Assembly (NCBI GenBank): GCA_033297205.1 | Contig: MU859191.1 | Span: forward strand, 1 to 64,000 | From: Pseudoneurospora amorphoporcata | Taxonomy: Eukaryota > Ascomycota > Sordariomycetes > Sordariales > Sordariaceae | Direction of reading: 5' to 3' | DNA: 64,000 nucleotides | Shown: piece after piece, positions 23,401 to 33,880 of the stretch | Numbering within the stretch: position 1 is the first letter of the stretch | Layout of the letters: each line of letters opens with the position of its first letter | Program-made: the position numbers and the translations under genes | Notes under the pieces: model-generated | Told to the model about the DNA's origin: nothing | What the model saw: only the letters and a program-made list of their open reading frames with translations | The model's database searches: none

Positions 23401-25003
23401 GCAGCAATGACGCTCCGACTGACAACCTCCAATAATCGCTCGAGATATTTGCCCGGCGTATCATCTTCCCGACGTTCTGGTAGAATAATCGAGTCTCTTG
23501 GTAGCTGTATCGAGTTGTTCTTCGAGTTGCCCGAGACTGGCGTTATGGGGGTCATGGCTCCTTGTTGGGTCAGCGTTGAGCTAGAGTTCTGACGTAATCG
23601 ACTGAGACCAAGGAGATCCCCGAAGCTCTTCCTGCCCGTTGACATGGACGCCCTGGCAGTTGCTGGAGGAGCTAGGTAATCCTCCGCGGATTCTCTTGGT
23701 GAATTTTTGCCTAGGGAGCTCAGAGTCGAGGACCTACCTCGCCTATGCAGCTGTGGCCGTGTAGGTGACGCGCGGCCGGAATTCCGTGAACTTGGTCGGA
23801 AGAGAGCAGTTGCTGGTGAGCTCGATTTTGAGAAGAGAGTAGCAGAACCAGTCGGTGGCGTTGTAGCGCCATGCTGAGTTGACGGCCGGGATGGGGTTGG
23901 TGTTAAATGGGTGCCAGAGTGTGACCTCACTAGCGCGTTTGACGAAGCTGCAGGACCCTGAGAGGAAGTTGACATATCAGAGTCCTCAGCCAGGTTCCTC
24001 TTTTGGAGGTGTGCAATAGGGAACAGTGATTCGGGCTGCTTCGGTTTCCTGCGCGGGAGCCTAAAGAAGGTGGTCGTGGTGTGAACTGTATGGGTGGTCG
24101 TCGTCGTGGTTCCATATACCCTGTCGCCTGAGCTCGCATCTGACCTCGATGATTCGGATAATCGATTGATGGGAAGGGCCAACGTCGTCGTACTTTCATC
24201 GCCATAAGCTGGAGGTGCGTGATGCGATGACACTGGTCGCCTCGAGTCGTCAAAAGTGATTTGCTTCCCTCCCTGGTCCGCACCAGCTGTCCGCACGTTC
24301 TTTCGACGCTCATAGGTATTATCTTCACTCCTTTCATCGACCTGTTCCATCCTGGAGTGTTCGCCGGATTTGCGACCGAACCGGCTGGAGAACCCCATCC
24401 TCGAGGGTCGTCGTTTCGGTACTACGGGTTCGAGGGTAGGCGCGGTGGTGATGATCTCGGGAGCTGCAATTGAAACACGGCATGAGTAGCTGCTCGTTCG
24501 ATACAACATGGGGGAAGTCACATACGACGCGGAAGAGGGGGCGGCTTCTCTGAGGCAGCTTGGAGCTTTGCCTTTGCCGCTAGCTGAGAGTCGGACGCAT
24601 TACGAAACCTCAACATGGAAAAACGCTTGGATTTCGGGGTCTCTGCGGGGACGGAGGGTGATAGGGAGTGGTCGACAGGGGCGTTGCCCGTAGGCGGGGG
24701 AGCATTACTTGACGTTGTCGCTTCCACATCGACAGTGGGCATCACTGGGGTCACCGGGGTCACGGGCGAGACGGGAACGCTCGACAGGGGGACCTCTCCC
24801 TCCTCTGGCGTAGTTACGAGAACAGGAAGGTCGGTGGCGGAGCCGGGGGGAGGATGGGTTCCTTTGGCAGGCGGTACGGGAAGAGTGTCAAGGATGGTGT
24901 GTCGCCGCATATCAGATTCGCTGCCCGCGTTACCGCGGCGTCGCAGGAAGGGCATGGCTATAGGAATCTGCGTTCGTCGCAATCCATCGGGGACTGCATG
25001 CAT
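20424..25003 (-). CDS. Sec7-PH domain Arf guanine nucleotide exchange factor
   Basis: This protein is predicted to load GTP on an Arf GTPase at a membrane. Two exons, 25003-24526 and 24463-20424, with a 62-nt intron (GTATGT...TTGCAG), give 1505 residues. A second in-frame ATG at 24955 (start MPFLRRRGN) has a better context (GCCATGC) and may be the true start, giving 1489 residues. Residues about 1-480 are Ser/Pro-rich and disordered. The Sec7 domain spans about 490-660; its catalytic-glutamate loop reads ELPKETQQIDR and helix H includes AYFIAFSLLILHTDVFN. A PH domain follows at about 768-900 (GILWRKDTKKKK ... FVYVRHGG), then a coiled coil (DANEKLLQTEKTLEMQL). The last 450 residues are Ser/Arg-rich. 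The architecture resembles the fungal Sec7-PH group related to EFA6/Yel1; the exact orthologue is uncertain. Confidence 0.9.
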
Positions 25004-25461
25004 GAGGGGCGGGCCCTGGGGTATCGGTTGCGTTCAGTTGTTGCAGAATCAACAGCCCATCAACTCTAATTGTTGTCAATGATGGCCTATGAGGGAGAGA
25101 CCCAGTCCGGCTTCGCGACGGACCGAATGGCACCAAGCGTGGTCGGAGACGAGCAACGGAAAACGGCGGCAACGGGCTGCGAACGGGTTGGGTGTGTCGC
25201 TAAACGGTTATCGCGGAACGCGCTCGAGGGACGATGGAAGGCCGTGGCGAAAATGAACGGCGCAACTGGGGAATAGTGTAGAAAGGTCGAGCGAGGATTT
25301 CGAATCGAGGTCGCAGGCTGTTTGTCTGGGTCTGGATTGCTGACTGACGACTGGACGTGGCAGGATGTCGGGGGAATGGTTGGAAGAACGAGAGTAGTAT
25401 TACCAAGAGTCTGGGCGAAACTTGGGACGTGGTGGAAGCGTCAGCGAATGTAATCAATGAT

Positions 25462-25492
<31 letters not shown>

Positions 25493-27152
25493 GGTGAGCG
25501 GGAAGTGAGAGACACGAATGAATGGGATGAATGGGATGACGGGGAGGGCGGCGGTCGAATGTCGGTTCGGTTGTCCAGGCCGGGGGCCACACCAGGCCAC
25601 CTTTGGAAAGCCAAGCTAGCACAGGGCTTCAGTTGCTCACTTAAGTCTTATTCGTCTGGACTAGACAGGTAAGGTATAGTAATTGGTAATTAATGAACGA
25701 ATGGAGTTAGATGCGTTGTCGTTGAGCAGGATTCTGTTGCGGTTTTCGTTTTCCATGCACTTCGTTCTCGGTGCGTTGCGGGAAGGGCAGGTGTAAGACG
25801 GAGGAGAGGGAGGCACATGCGTACAAACCTAAGAAGGTTGACTTGTTGTAGGTAGCTTCGTAAGTAGTAGCAGGTACAAAAGTGATGGTATATGGTACCT
25901 TTGGAAGAAAGAACTCGGAAAGATTGGCGTTTGCAGGTAGGATGTCCAGGTATGGAGGAGGTGACAAGGTAAACTAAAGTACGGGTGCGTAGAGGTCGTG
26001 TCAGACTGAGGTCAGATTTGTGTTCTTTCGGTGTTTAGTAAAAAGGGGAGACTGGGACCAGGGCCAGAATCCAAAACAAGAAGAAGCCCGGCTGATGCGA
26101 TGGAAGCACAAAAACGATGGAAAGAAAGCATTCAATGGAAACAGGCTGGAACCCAGCAGGTAATCGCTCTCTGTCGTTTTCTGGCAACTCCTCGTTTCCA
26201 AGCCGTAACCAGGGCCCCCAGGGCAAGTGGATCTCGACAAAGTGGCCGGCCGTGGTCGGGAGTAGTCTCCTCAGCTGAAGGCCTCGCCAAAAACCCCACC
26301 ACACCCAGCTTTCCACTTTCTGACACTGACCCGCCAGTGAGTGGGCCCAGAAATCACGAAATCCAATTCCAGATTGCTTCCTTTTTTTTTTGTTTCTTTT
26401 TTTCTCCATCAACACCCATTTCTCTTGCTGTCTTCCAACTGGGCGAGCAGAGAATCAGGATGGATGATGCGCACTAGCAGCCAGCCAGCTGAATCGGTAA
26501 CAAGACGTCGCGGATGTTGATGTCGCATTCCACGTACCAAGCATTTCAAGATTGACCAGAGTTTAATATCACCCAACAGTAGGTAACTACCAAAAGCCAA
26601 TTTCAATCTTTTATCACCCAAATCAAACTCGGTGCTCCAGTGACTCGGGATTGCGCTGGGCAGTGAGTGATATGAGGGGGTTTCACCCGCTCATTGGGCC
26701 TAACCTCCCCCGTCCTCCTCCACTTTGGTGCCCATGCCACACCCGCTAACGAGGGCCCCACGACGTTCGATCAGGTTGCACCCAAGAATAAATGTGCAAA
26801 TTAGCTTCTCGGCCACGAGGCTTTCCGCTTCGGTCTAAACCCATTTGATACCCAATGTGCTCCAGATACAAAAGGGGAGGGGTGGTTGAGGATGAAGGTG
26901 TGCTCTCAACGTTCACAATGGAGCCCAGACAACGCCTCATCCACCGTTCAGCTAGCCAGCTTCAAGTCAGACAAGTGTCTCCTTGTTCGCGTTCAAACAG
27001 AATGTCAGTGTTCTCTCCAGGGACCGACTAAGTGATAAAGTATGTCAAAAGTAGATTACTGCCGTTTTGGAAAACTATCTGGAGCCAAGGTATAGAACGC
27101 CTGATTATCCCCCCATTCTGAATGTCTAACACTACGTTATCGTCCGACACGT
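25004..27152. other. Spacer upstream of Sec7 gene, no gene seen
   Basis: This spacer is the promoter side of the Sec7 gene and the 3' flank of ecm14. It contains a 28-base T run at 25465-25492 and a shorter interrupted T tract near 26383-26402. Frames are short and unconvincing on both strands. Confidence 0.4.
25465..25492. repeat. Homopolymer T28
   Basis: There are twenty-eight consecutive T bases on the + strand, about 460 bases upstream of the Sec7 gene start. On the coding strand of that gene it is a poly(dA) promoter tract, which commonly excludes nucleosomes. Confidence 0.9.
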
Positions 27153-28938
27153 TCACTTAAGATCTACCCTGCCCTTATCATGCGAGGTGCGGTCATTGGC
27201 CTTCGAGCCACTCTCGATCCCGTTGTTTCCCAGCAAAAAGTCACCAAAGTACTTCAAAGCGTTCAACATCTCCTCCCCCGTAGGAATGATCTGTGATCTA
27301 GGAAGCAGAAATCCATAGCTGCCGGTGTCACGGAGCTTGATCTGGTAACTGTACCGTGAATGAAATTCGTCTGTGGCATGTCAGCATATGCTATCCCGTA
27401 CACTCCATGCCGTTATGAGGAGAAGTGATGGGAAGAAAACTTACGATAGAGCCAATCAATGGCTGAGCCACCAGTAGCCTCCCTACCAGCGTCTTTGCGG
27501 GCAACAGTTCCCTCGCACGCGGAACTGACAGTGTAGAAGTTTCCGCTGGAGAGTCTGATGGCCTTGGCCAATCCAACTCCCAGCTCCTCAAGATTCTCGC
27601 GGTTCGGCGGGTCCTCATCACAAGTGAAGGTGTATGGGAAGAGGATCTGCTGCGAGTACGAGTGCAAGTCCAAGTAACCGATAAAATTGACACCGTTCTC
27701 CGTCTGATTCCTTCCCCATTCGGCCAATCGAGTAGCCTCGACTGCCTGGAACGGCTTGTCACCGCCATAGCTTTCTGAGCACGGGTCGACTTGAGATTTG
27801 GTCTGGTCCCACACAAAGCCGAAAGCCTGGTCAAGATCAAAGCCGCGGCACCAGGACACCTTGGTTGGCTGTCTTGATTTGCGCCACAGCCGATCAGACT
27901 TCCACGTGTAATCATAACCGTCTGGGTTGAGCACCGGAATGAAGATGATGTCAAAGTGCTTGAGGAGCTTTGTGACCATCGACTCCTTTCCATACGCCGT
28001 GATGATTGACCACAAGAGGTAGGTCACCGTGCTTGTCGAGATCCATTCACGGCCGTGGAGCCCACCGGTGACGAGAATCGTCTTACGAGTGCCATTGTTG
28101 GCGTTCTCGTCGCTGTGATTTCCAATGCGGAAAGAGTGGATAGGCCTTCCCTCGAATGAGTCTCCGATAATTTCCATTTGGGCAATTGCGGGGAACATGG
28201 TCTCCATGAGAGCCATCCAACTTGTAATAACCTATTGCATGTCAGTCCGTGGTGTCACTGAGAGTCTTCACCGCAGCAGTTCACTGCATTGAGTTTCCAC
28301 GGAAAACTTGAACCAAGAATTGGAGGACTAACCGGTAAAGGCTGATAGTCGTGAAAAAAAAAGTTTCCCTCCAGATAAGCGGCATCCAGCTTTTTAGCCG
28401 CATCCTCAAGTTCTCCTGTCACGTCTTTGGTGGGATATGTCGCCCGAACGGCCTCCTCAAGATCCGGAATTAGAACACTCCATTGTGTTTCCAACGAAAC
28501 CGGTATACGGGTGAGCAGTAGACGAAGTTGATCCTTCTGCAGTCGGATATCAACGAACTGTGGTGTAGAAGCCCAAACGTCCATGAGATTTTCTTTGGCG
28601 GCCTGGGCTAAGAGAGCCTGATCCCTTGGGTTCGTAACATTGAAGCGTACCACAATGTCATCTCGATATCGGGAAAGCGGTACGCTGGGTGAGGTGGAGT
28701 CGCTGTGTTTAGTCGATGGGTGCCCGAAAATGATTTCAGAAACGCTTTCACGTAGCCATGTCAACCCAGGAAAACCACTGCCGCGCGCATCTCGGTAGAG
28801 GTTGGCGCCAGTCGAATTGTCGATGCGTCCAGCAGGTTGTCCGGGGTGCCGAAAAGCGGCCGCATTGACGGTCGAAGGGGAAAGCGAAACACCGATAACC
28901 AAAGGTAGAACGATTAGACTCTCCGGAGATAGTCGCAT
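27153..28938 (-). CDS. ecm14: Inactive metallocarboxypeptidase-like protein Ecm14
   Basis: This is an M14-family protein of 536 residues. Exons are 28938-28333, 28231-27445 and 27370-27153; introns have GTTAGT and GTAAGT donors. It begins with a signal peptide (MRLSPESLIVLPLVIGVSLS) and a propeptide-like region (residues 25-200), followed by the peptidase domain. The zinc-binding His and Glu are in GGLHGREW and the third ligand His in YLDLHSYSQ. The segment NPDGYDYTW...RLWRKSR is also conserved. The position that holds the general-base glutamate in active enzymes (usually ELRDTG) reads KLRDTGSYGFLLP, so Lys replaces Glu. This matches the known Ecm14 pseudo-enzyme group, which keeps the zinc site but lacks the catalytic residue. 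A secretory or cell-wall role is inferred from the family. Confidence 0.92.
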
Positions 28939-30151
28939 TTTGCGTTAAGCGAAAGAAGAGGCCAGCATATGAGGTTGGATGAGAGAAGATGCAGTGAATA
29001 GGTACTTCTTGTTGCAAGAAACAAGTTCCGGCGCCACAAGCCAGTTTCACTCAATTGCACTGGCGTCTGTTTTACGCGCAGGGCATTGACGCCTTTGGGG
29101 CAAATGTTTGGATGTCGTTGGGCCAATGGGCAGGCACTTCCAGGGCAGGTGTCCACAGACCTGCCGGGCGGGCGGGTTTGCATTTGGTCTACACCTGGCA
29201 GGCTGACTTGCCAGCTGTAGTCAGGGGTCCCATGAGTCGTCCGGTTGAGGTCAAAAAACCAAACGGCTCAAACCTGAATCTCTCTGTTAGCATGACCTCG
29301 CGATATGGCATTGAACCACCAAAGCACTTCAAGATCCGAGCCAGATAAACGGACATGATTGAGCCATCCAGCCATTTAAATAACGACATCCATGTTTAAC
29401 TGCCAGCCGGGTGCCATTCCCCGCTGGCTTCCAATCGCAAGTTCAACATGGTTACCTTTTAGGCGCCTAACCAGCGGTGACACTGCTGGTTTACAGAAGT
29501 CGATTGGCTGATACTCTACGATATTCTGTTTCCAAGATCGGCTGCGAATGAGAGCTCAAGGATTGCAATACTTACATATCAGCCCTGGTAGGTTTATTAG
29601 TCTGGTTCTTGCCCCATATTTTTTTTTACCAGGGGGGTGATAGGGGTGTTTGCAAGGTAGGATAGAACTATCTACGCTATCTGATTGGCTGAATCGCCTA
29701 ATCCCAAGGTGAGAAAGAGTTGACAGCACATTTCAGCAACTCTCACACACACTCTCTTTATTTCGCCATCTCATGGACCAGAATCACCAGTATCAATCAT
29801 CCCCACCTTCTATAACGGGTAAAGCTAGAGGGCATTCACAGCGCACTTGCAGCACATTTGCAGCGCATTTGCAGCGGCCTGCCTGTCGAAAACCCTGTAT
29901 GTACCGAGCTAACGAACCTACCAGGGCTCAAGTGTATTGCAGTAGAACTAGTGCTCCCCGCAGCCAGGGTTTTAAGCGTGCCTCAGAAGCCCAAGGGTCT
30001 CTATTCACTTTTCCGCTTGGGTTGACTTTTGATTGCCCGACGTTGAAAACTTTGATGTTAAATATCGAATACCTAACCTCGGGATTGAGTCATTCAACGG
30101 CTACCCACAGGTCGTTCTGAAATATCCGATTGTTACCGTTCGACTGCAAAG
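28939..30151. other. Divergent promoter region between ecm14 and gene at 30152
   Basis: The spacer contains a TATA-like TTTAAATA near 29376 and a set of 11-base imperfect tandem repeats at 29839-29871. An open frame at 29773 overlaps the repeats and does not look coding. Confidence 0.4.
29839..29871 (+). repeat. Three 11-bp imperfect tandem repeats
   Basis: The unit CAGCRCAYTTG occurs three times in direct succession (29839, 29850 and 29861), followed by a partial fourth copy CAGCGG. It lies about 300 bases before the ATG at 30152. Confidence 0.75.
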
Positions 30152-31652
30152 ATGGCCTTCAGCGATAGCATCGCGGCCTTGCTGGAAACATACTCCAACT
30201 GCGCAACACTCCTAAAAGCCTACAAGCATGATGCCAACGGAGAAGATGGGAACGTCAAGGTGGACGCGCAGAATAAACATCTGCGCAAATCCTTGAAAGC
30301 CGATCGTGCAATGGTAGAGCGGGCCTATTCCATCAGATTAGCTGAGTTGGGCAGCCGCTTGAAGAGGGGTGATGGTATGATAAAACATTCTCGCATGGTG
30401 GCAGCATAGATACATCCAAAGGTCTTTGTGCTGATAGCTCCCTCTAGCTCGTTCGATATCTGCGGTAGACGGGATATTGAAGAAACTCAAGGCAGCCATT
30501 TCTAGTCTGCTCCGTGCCTCAAGCAGCAAGCAAACCCCGGCTCTGAATTACGACGCACTCAGGTCCCTATCTAACTCGTCAAGAATCGAGGCCATCAAGA
30601 CCGTTGACAACCTAGCCCGTCGCTTAGGAGGCTCTTCTCGCACGAGCAGGTCGGTGGTGTCCATGTCATCGAAGCATATGCGGGCCTCTTCACCCTCATC
30701 GAGAGCTCGACGGCAATATCCACCTCTCTCCAACTCGGCTTCTTCTCTACCGAAAAAGAGTCGCTCCAGTAACCCAACTGCAAGCTCAGTTTCAAACTCT
30801 AGCCAGCGTCGGAGGAAACCACCACTGGCTGAGGAGGAAGCGCGAGTGAGCAAACAAAAGTCAAGTCCCAAGGAAAACTTCACGGTACCAGCAGAAGTGG
30901 AAGTCAGCAATCCGACCGCAAGCACAGTCTCTTCCTCCGGTCGACCTAGGAAGAAACCACTACTTTCCGAGGAGGAAACACGAATGGGAGAGAGACACAA
31001 GTCGAGTCCTAAGGGGGGCATACCAGCGAATTTCAATAATCCGGCCGCAAGCGCAGTTTCTTCCTCCGGTCGACATAAGTCTAAGAAACCACCACGCAAC
31101 GATAACGAAACACGAAGGAGCAGAGAAAAGCTACCAAGTTCCAAGACCAAGGAAATCACTGTGTCGTCCGAAATGGGCAATCCAACTGCAAGCTCAGTGT
31201 CTTCCTCCAATCGACGCAAGACTAAGAAGTCGCCGCCAACCGAGGAGGAAGCAAGAGAAGCGAGCAAGGAACCGTCAACCCCTAAACAGCCTCAAAGAAC
31301 GAAAGTATCACCCGTACCGGCACCAACGCCGCCGCCGCCTTCTCCTCCTCCTCCTCCTCCACCACCACCAGCAGAACACGTGGTGCAAATCCGATCACAT
31401 CCTCGAAACAGCCAGTTTGGAACAGCGATGCGGAACCGGATGTCTTTCATGTCTTTTGCTTCCGGAAGCACAAAACTGGGCGAGATGTCTGATAGGAAAT
31501 GGCTGGCTCAACACACCATACCCGAGGCCAACTCGGATGAATACGACGTGCCCGTGCTCTACCCGCTGAAACCGTACAGGCCTGAAGTCAAGGAAAAGAA
31601 GTTCCTGGGTCTCTTTGGTCGAAGGAGACAGCGGAATCATGATGATGATTGA
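30152..31652 (+). CDS. Hypothetical protein with coiled-coil N-terminus, repeats and polyproline tract
   Basis: Two exons, 30152-30374 and 30448-31652, give 475 residues. The intron (GTATGA...CTCTAG, 73 nt) restores a continuous helical region across the junction. Residues 1-145 are predicted helical (SDSIAALLETYSNCATLLKAY, DGILKKLKAAISSLL) and look like a coiled-coil bundle. Residues about 205-370 contain four degenerate copies of a roughly 45-residue unit whose core is NPTAS-S-VSSS-x-R, then KKP and EEE. A run of SP sites and a polyproline tract (about residues 388-402) follow. The C-terminal 75 residues are less repetitive (WLAQHTIPEANSDEYDVPVLYPLKPY) and end with basic residues and HDDD. 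I recognise no catalytic domain. The architecture suggests a cytoplasmic scaffold, perhaps binding SH3 or profilin-type partners through polyproline; this is inference. Confidence 0.75.
30772..31260 (+). repeat. Four degenerate in-frame repeats inside a gene
   Basis: Copies start near 30772, 30906, 31035 and 31174, each encoding NPTAS/NPAAS-x-VSSS-x-R followed by a KKP and a Glu-rich box. DNA identity between copies is clearest in the segment encoding VSSS-[GN]-R (TCTTCCTCC). Spacing is 129-139 bases. Confidence 0.75.
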
Positions 31653-32791
31653 ATTGTCTGGGTCAGCTAGCCCTTGCTTGCTTTGATGCTTGGGTCGTGG
31701 CTCCCTACCGTTGATGCTGGACTGGCATGTTGAGTATCACGGTAGTTGCGGGACTCAGAGGCCATACCGGAGGATAGTTGGGAAGGAACTCAACCCAAAA
31801 ACGAAATTTCGTCAGGAGAGAGGTGAAATCTGGACAACAGTGACATCGAAACCTGGTGAGATGAAGAAGGTACATACTCGTCATCGTTCGAGCTCATTCG
31901 AGACATGAGCTGTCGAAGTGAAAGAGCTGAGGGCTTCAGTTACCCGTGCTTTCCACTTTAAATACCGCGATCTATGGTCGGGGCCGAACAGACCGCAGCA
32001 AAGAAGGGAAAGAGCGCCCACCAGAGGCACACCCCGCCGTCAGACTAGCGCGCAGATTGGCGGTAACTGCCTCTCATACTTTCCACACTCGAGGAAGTCA
32101 CAGTCCTGTCTGAAGCTCTCGACCCAGGAATCATACATGCTTTCCACTGAGTTTCTCACAGTAACCGAAGAGCAGTGCGTGTGTCATGATGCATCATGAT
32201 GTATCACACGCGCAGGTTTGTGAACATGATCACAGAGATGCGGCCAGTTCTCTCTCATTCGTATCTGCAGCGAGTGTCAACAATATCATAGAGCTGGATA
32301 CTACCTATCTGATGAATGGCCATCGACCATGGCTTCCAATTACTGGGCGACTTTCGTGGCTTTGGAACAACTGCATCATATTTCTCTCTACGGAAGCATT
32401 CAGCGCTCCTTCCAACATCACCTTCAGCCATGAGTAGTCGCCGAAGTCAACAAGCATGTGTAAGGCACGTTCTCCCCACCAAGCGACTTCTCTTCCACTT
32501 ATCTACTCACCATGTTTCCTGCCCACAACTGCATCTCCGAGGGGTGCGCTTTAGTACAATGAGGAAAAGTGGCTATCCATGTTGCTGGTCCGTAAGCCAA
32601 TCGGGGGGGGGGGGGGGGGGACAATGACATACATAAACAGGGCGAATCCCCCCACTTCTTCATGTTCAACTTTGTTCTTTAGACTTCTCTCCAGACCAGA
32701 TCTTCATTCCACTTTGGTCCGCCGTCATTAGCTCTATTGCTTTTACCATTCTTTAAGCTGCATTCATACATCTTCTTGTTCAGTCTTCACC
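31653..32791. other. Spacer, no gene seen
   Basis: No gene was recognised. A homopolymer of 18 G lies at 32603-32620. The last 150 bases are a CT-rich leader of the gene at 32792. Confidence 0.4.
32603..32620. repeat. Homopolymer G18
   Basis: There are eighteen consecutive G bases on the + strand, about 170 bases upstream of the ATG at 32792. Runs of G this long are rare and could form a quadruplex or vary in length. Confidence 0.9.
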
Positions 32792-33880
32792 ATGGTTGTC
32801 CTACGCACTCTTGCCGCTTTGGCGATGACTGCAGTGGCTTTGATGGCCTGCCCACTTCAGAGATTCTCAAGGTTCTCTATTCCAGGTCCTCTCGCCATGA
32901 AGATTGGGGACAAGGTGGTTCCTCAAGACAATGATGTGGTCCGTAAGTTATGCCGAAAGCAACATCTGCTCTTGTCGATATGACAACTGACTTCCTGCCT
33001 TCCAGCAGTCACCACCCAAGCCCCAAAACTGGGCACGTTTGAGCGTTTGTCCGGCTCCTTCTACACCGCCATCACCGTTCAGCCGTACGGCATTCTCGTC
33101 GATAGTATGGACTCCAACCTCCTGTGGCTTCAAAGTGACCTGAAGGCATCTGCTACTCCGACAAACTTCGAGACATCCGAAGGATTCTTCCGGGTCTATG
33201 AGCTACTCAATAACGACAACAAGCCAGTCTTTGCGTGGACTCCGTCGAATCTGCAGGGCCCAGAGCATGCCAGCGTTCTCACACTCCTCTTCGATACCAG
33301 CAACATCAGCCCGCAGGATAAGCTTTATTTGCAGAACGCAGCACTGAACCCTTCGAGGTTCAATTTCATCAACACGATGGAACAAACCTCGCTTGCAGAC
33401 AAAGTGGCTGCGGGTGCCCTCTTCCTTGCGACTGCTGATTCCACCAAGCCTTCGTCTGCCGCAAAGACTGCCTACAGGACACTACTCAAGGCCTTGAACC
33501 TGTCTGAAGGCGCGCAGGCACCCTTGCTTAATGGCAGAAGCTCTGAGGCCTATGCAAGGCCTGAAGAGCCCGAGGGAGTCATGACAACTAAGACCATTGA
33601 GCTGGACAGTTGGGTCCCCCAGGCAACTCCGATTTCGACTGTTACCTTACCCGTTGTTTCTGAGGTGCCTCCAAGCTCCGAAGAACCCAACAACATCATG
33701 TCTCCAGTTGTTCATCTTGATCAGCACAGACCTGTGACTACAGCTACGACTGCAACCCCGACACTCTACTATCCCGCGATCATGACGACTGGTAAACCAG
33801 ATTGGCATTCCTCCGCTTCCCACAACAGGATGACTGTGTTTGGTCTTGTTTCGATGGCCGCCATGCTGTTTGCTCTTTGA
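32792..33880 (+). CDS. Probable GPI-anchored secreted protein
   Basis: Two exons, 32792-32942 and 33006-33880, give 341 residues. The N-terminus is a signal peptide (MVVLRTLAALAMTAVALMAC). The C-terminus has a small-residue site (HSSASHN) followed by a hydrophobic tail (MTVFGLVSMAAMLFAL) with no charged end, the pattern of a GPI-attachment signal. The middle (residues 60-190) is a compact domain (SFYTAITVQPYGILVDSMD; QDKLYLQNAALNPSRFNF) and residues 200-310 are Ser/Thr/Pro-rich like a cell-wall stalk. I do not recognise the domain. The intron ends in CAGCAG, so two acceptors three bases apart are possible; I used the first. A cell-surface or wall location is inferred. Confidence 0.75.

Noticed and set aside
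20424..25003. Idea that the Sec7 gene and neighbours form a functional cluster
   Set aside because: Neighbouring genes belong to unrelated processes and have separate promoters; I see no cluster logic.
29773..30120. 115-codon frame before the gene at 30152
   Set aside because: It overlaps promoter tandem repeats and the leader of the next gene, and its composition is not protein-like.
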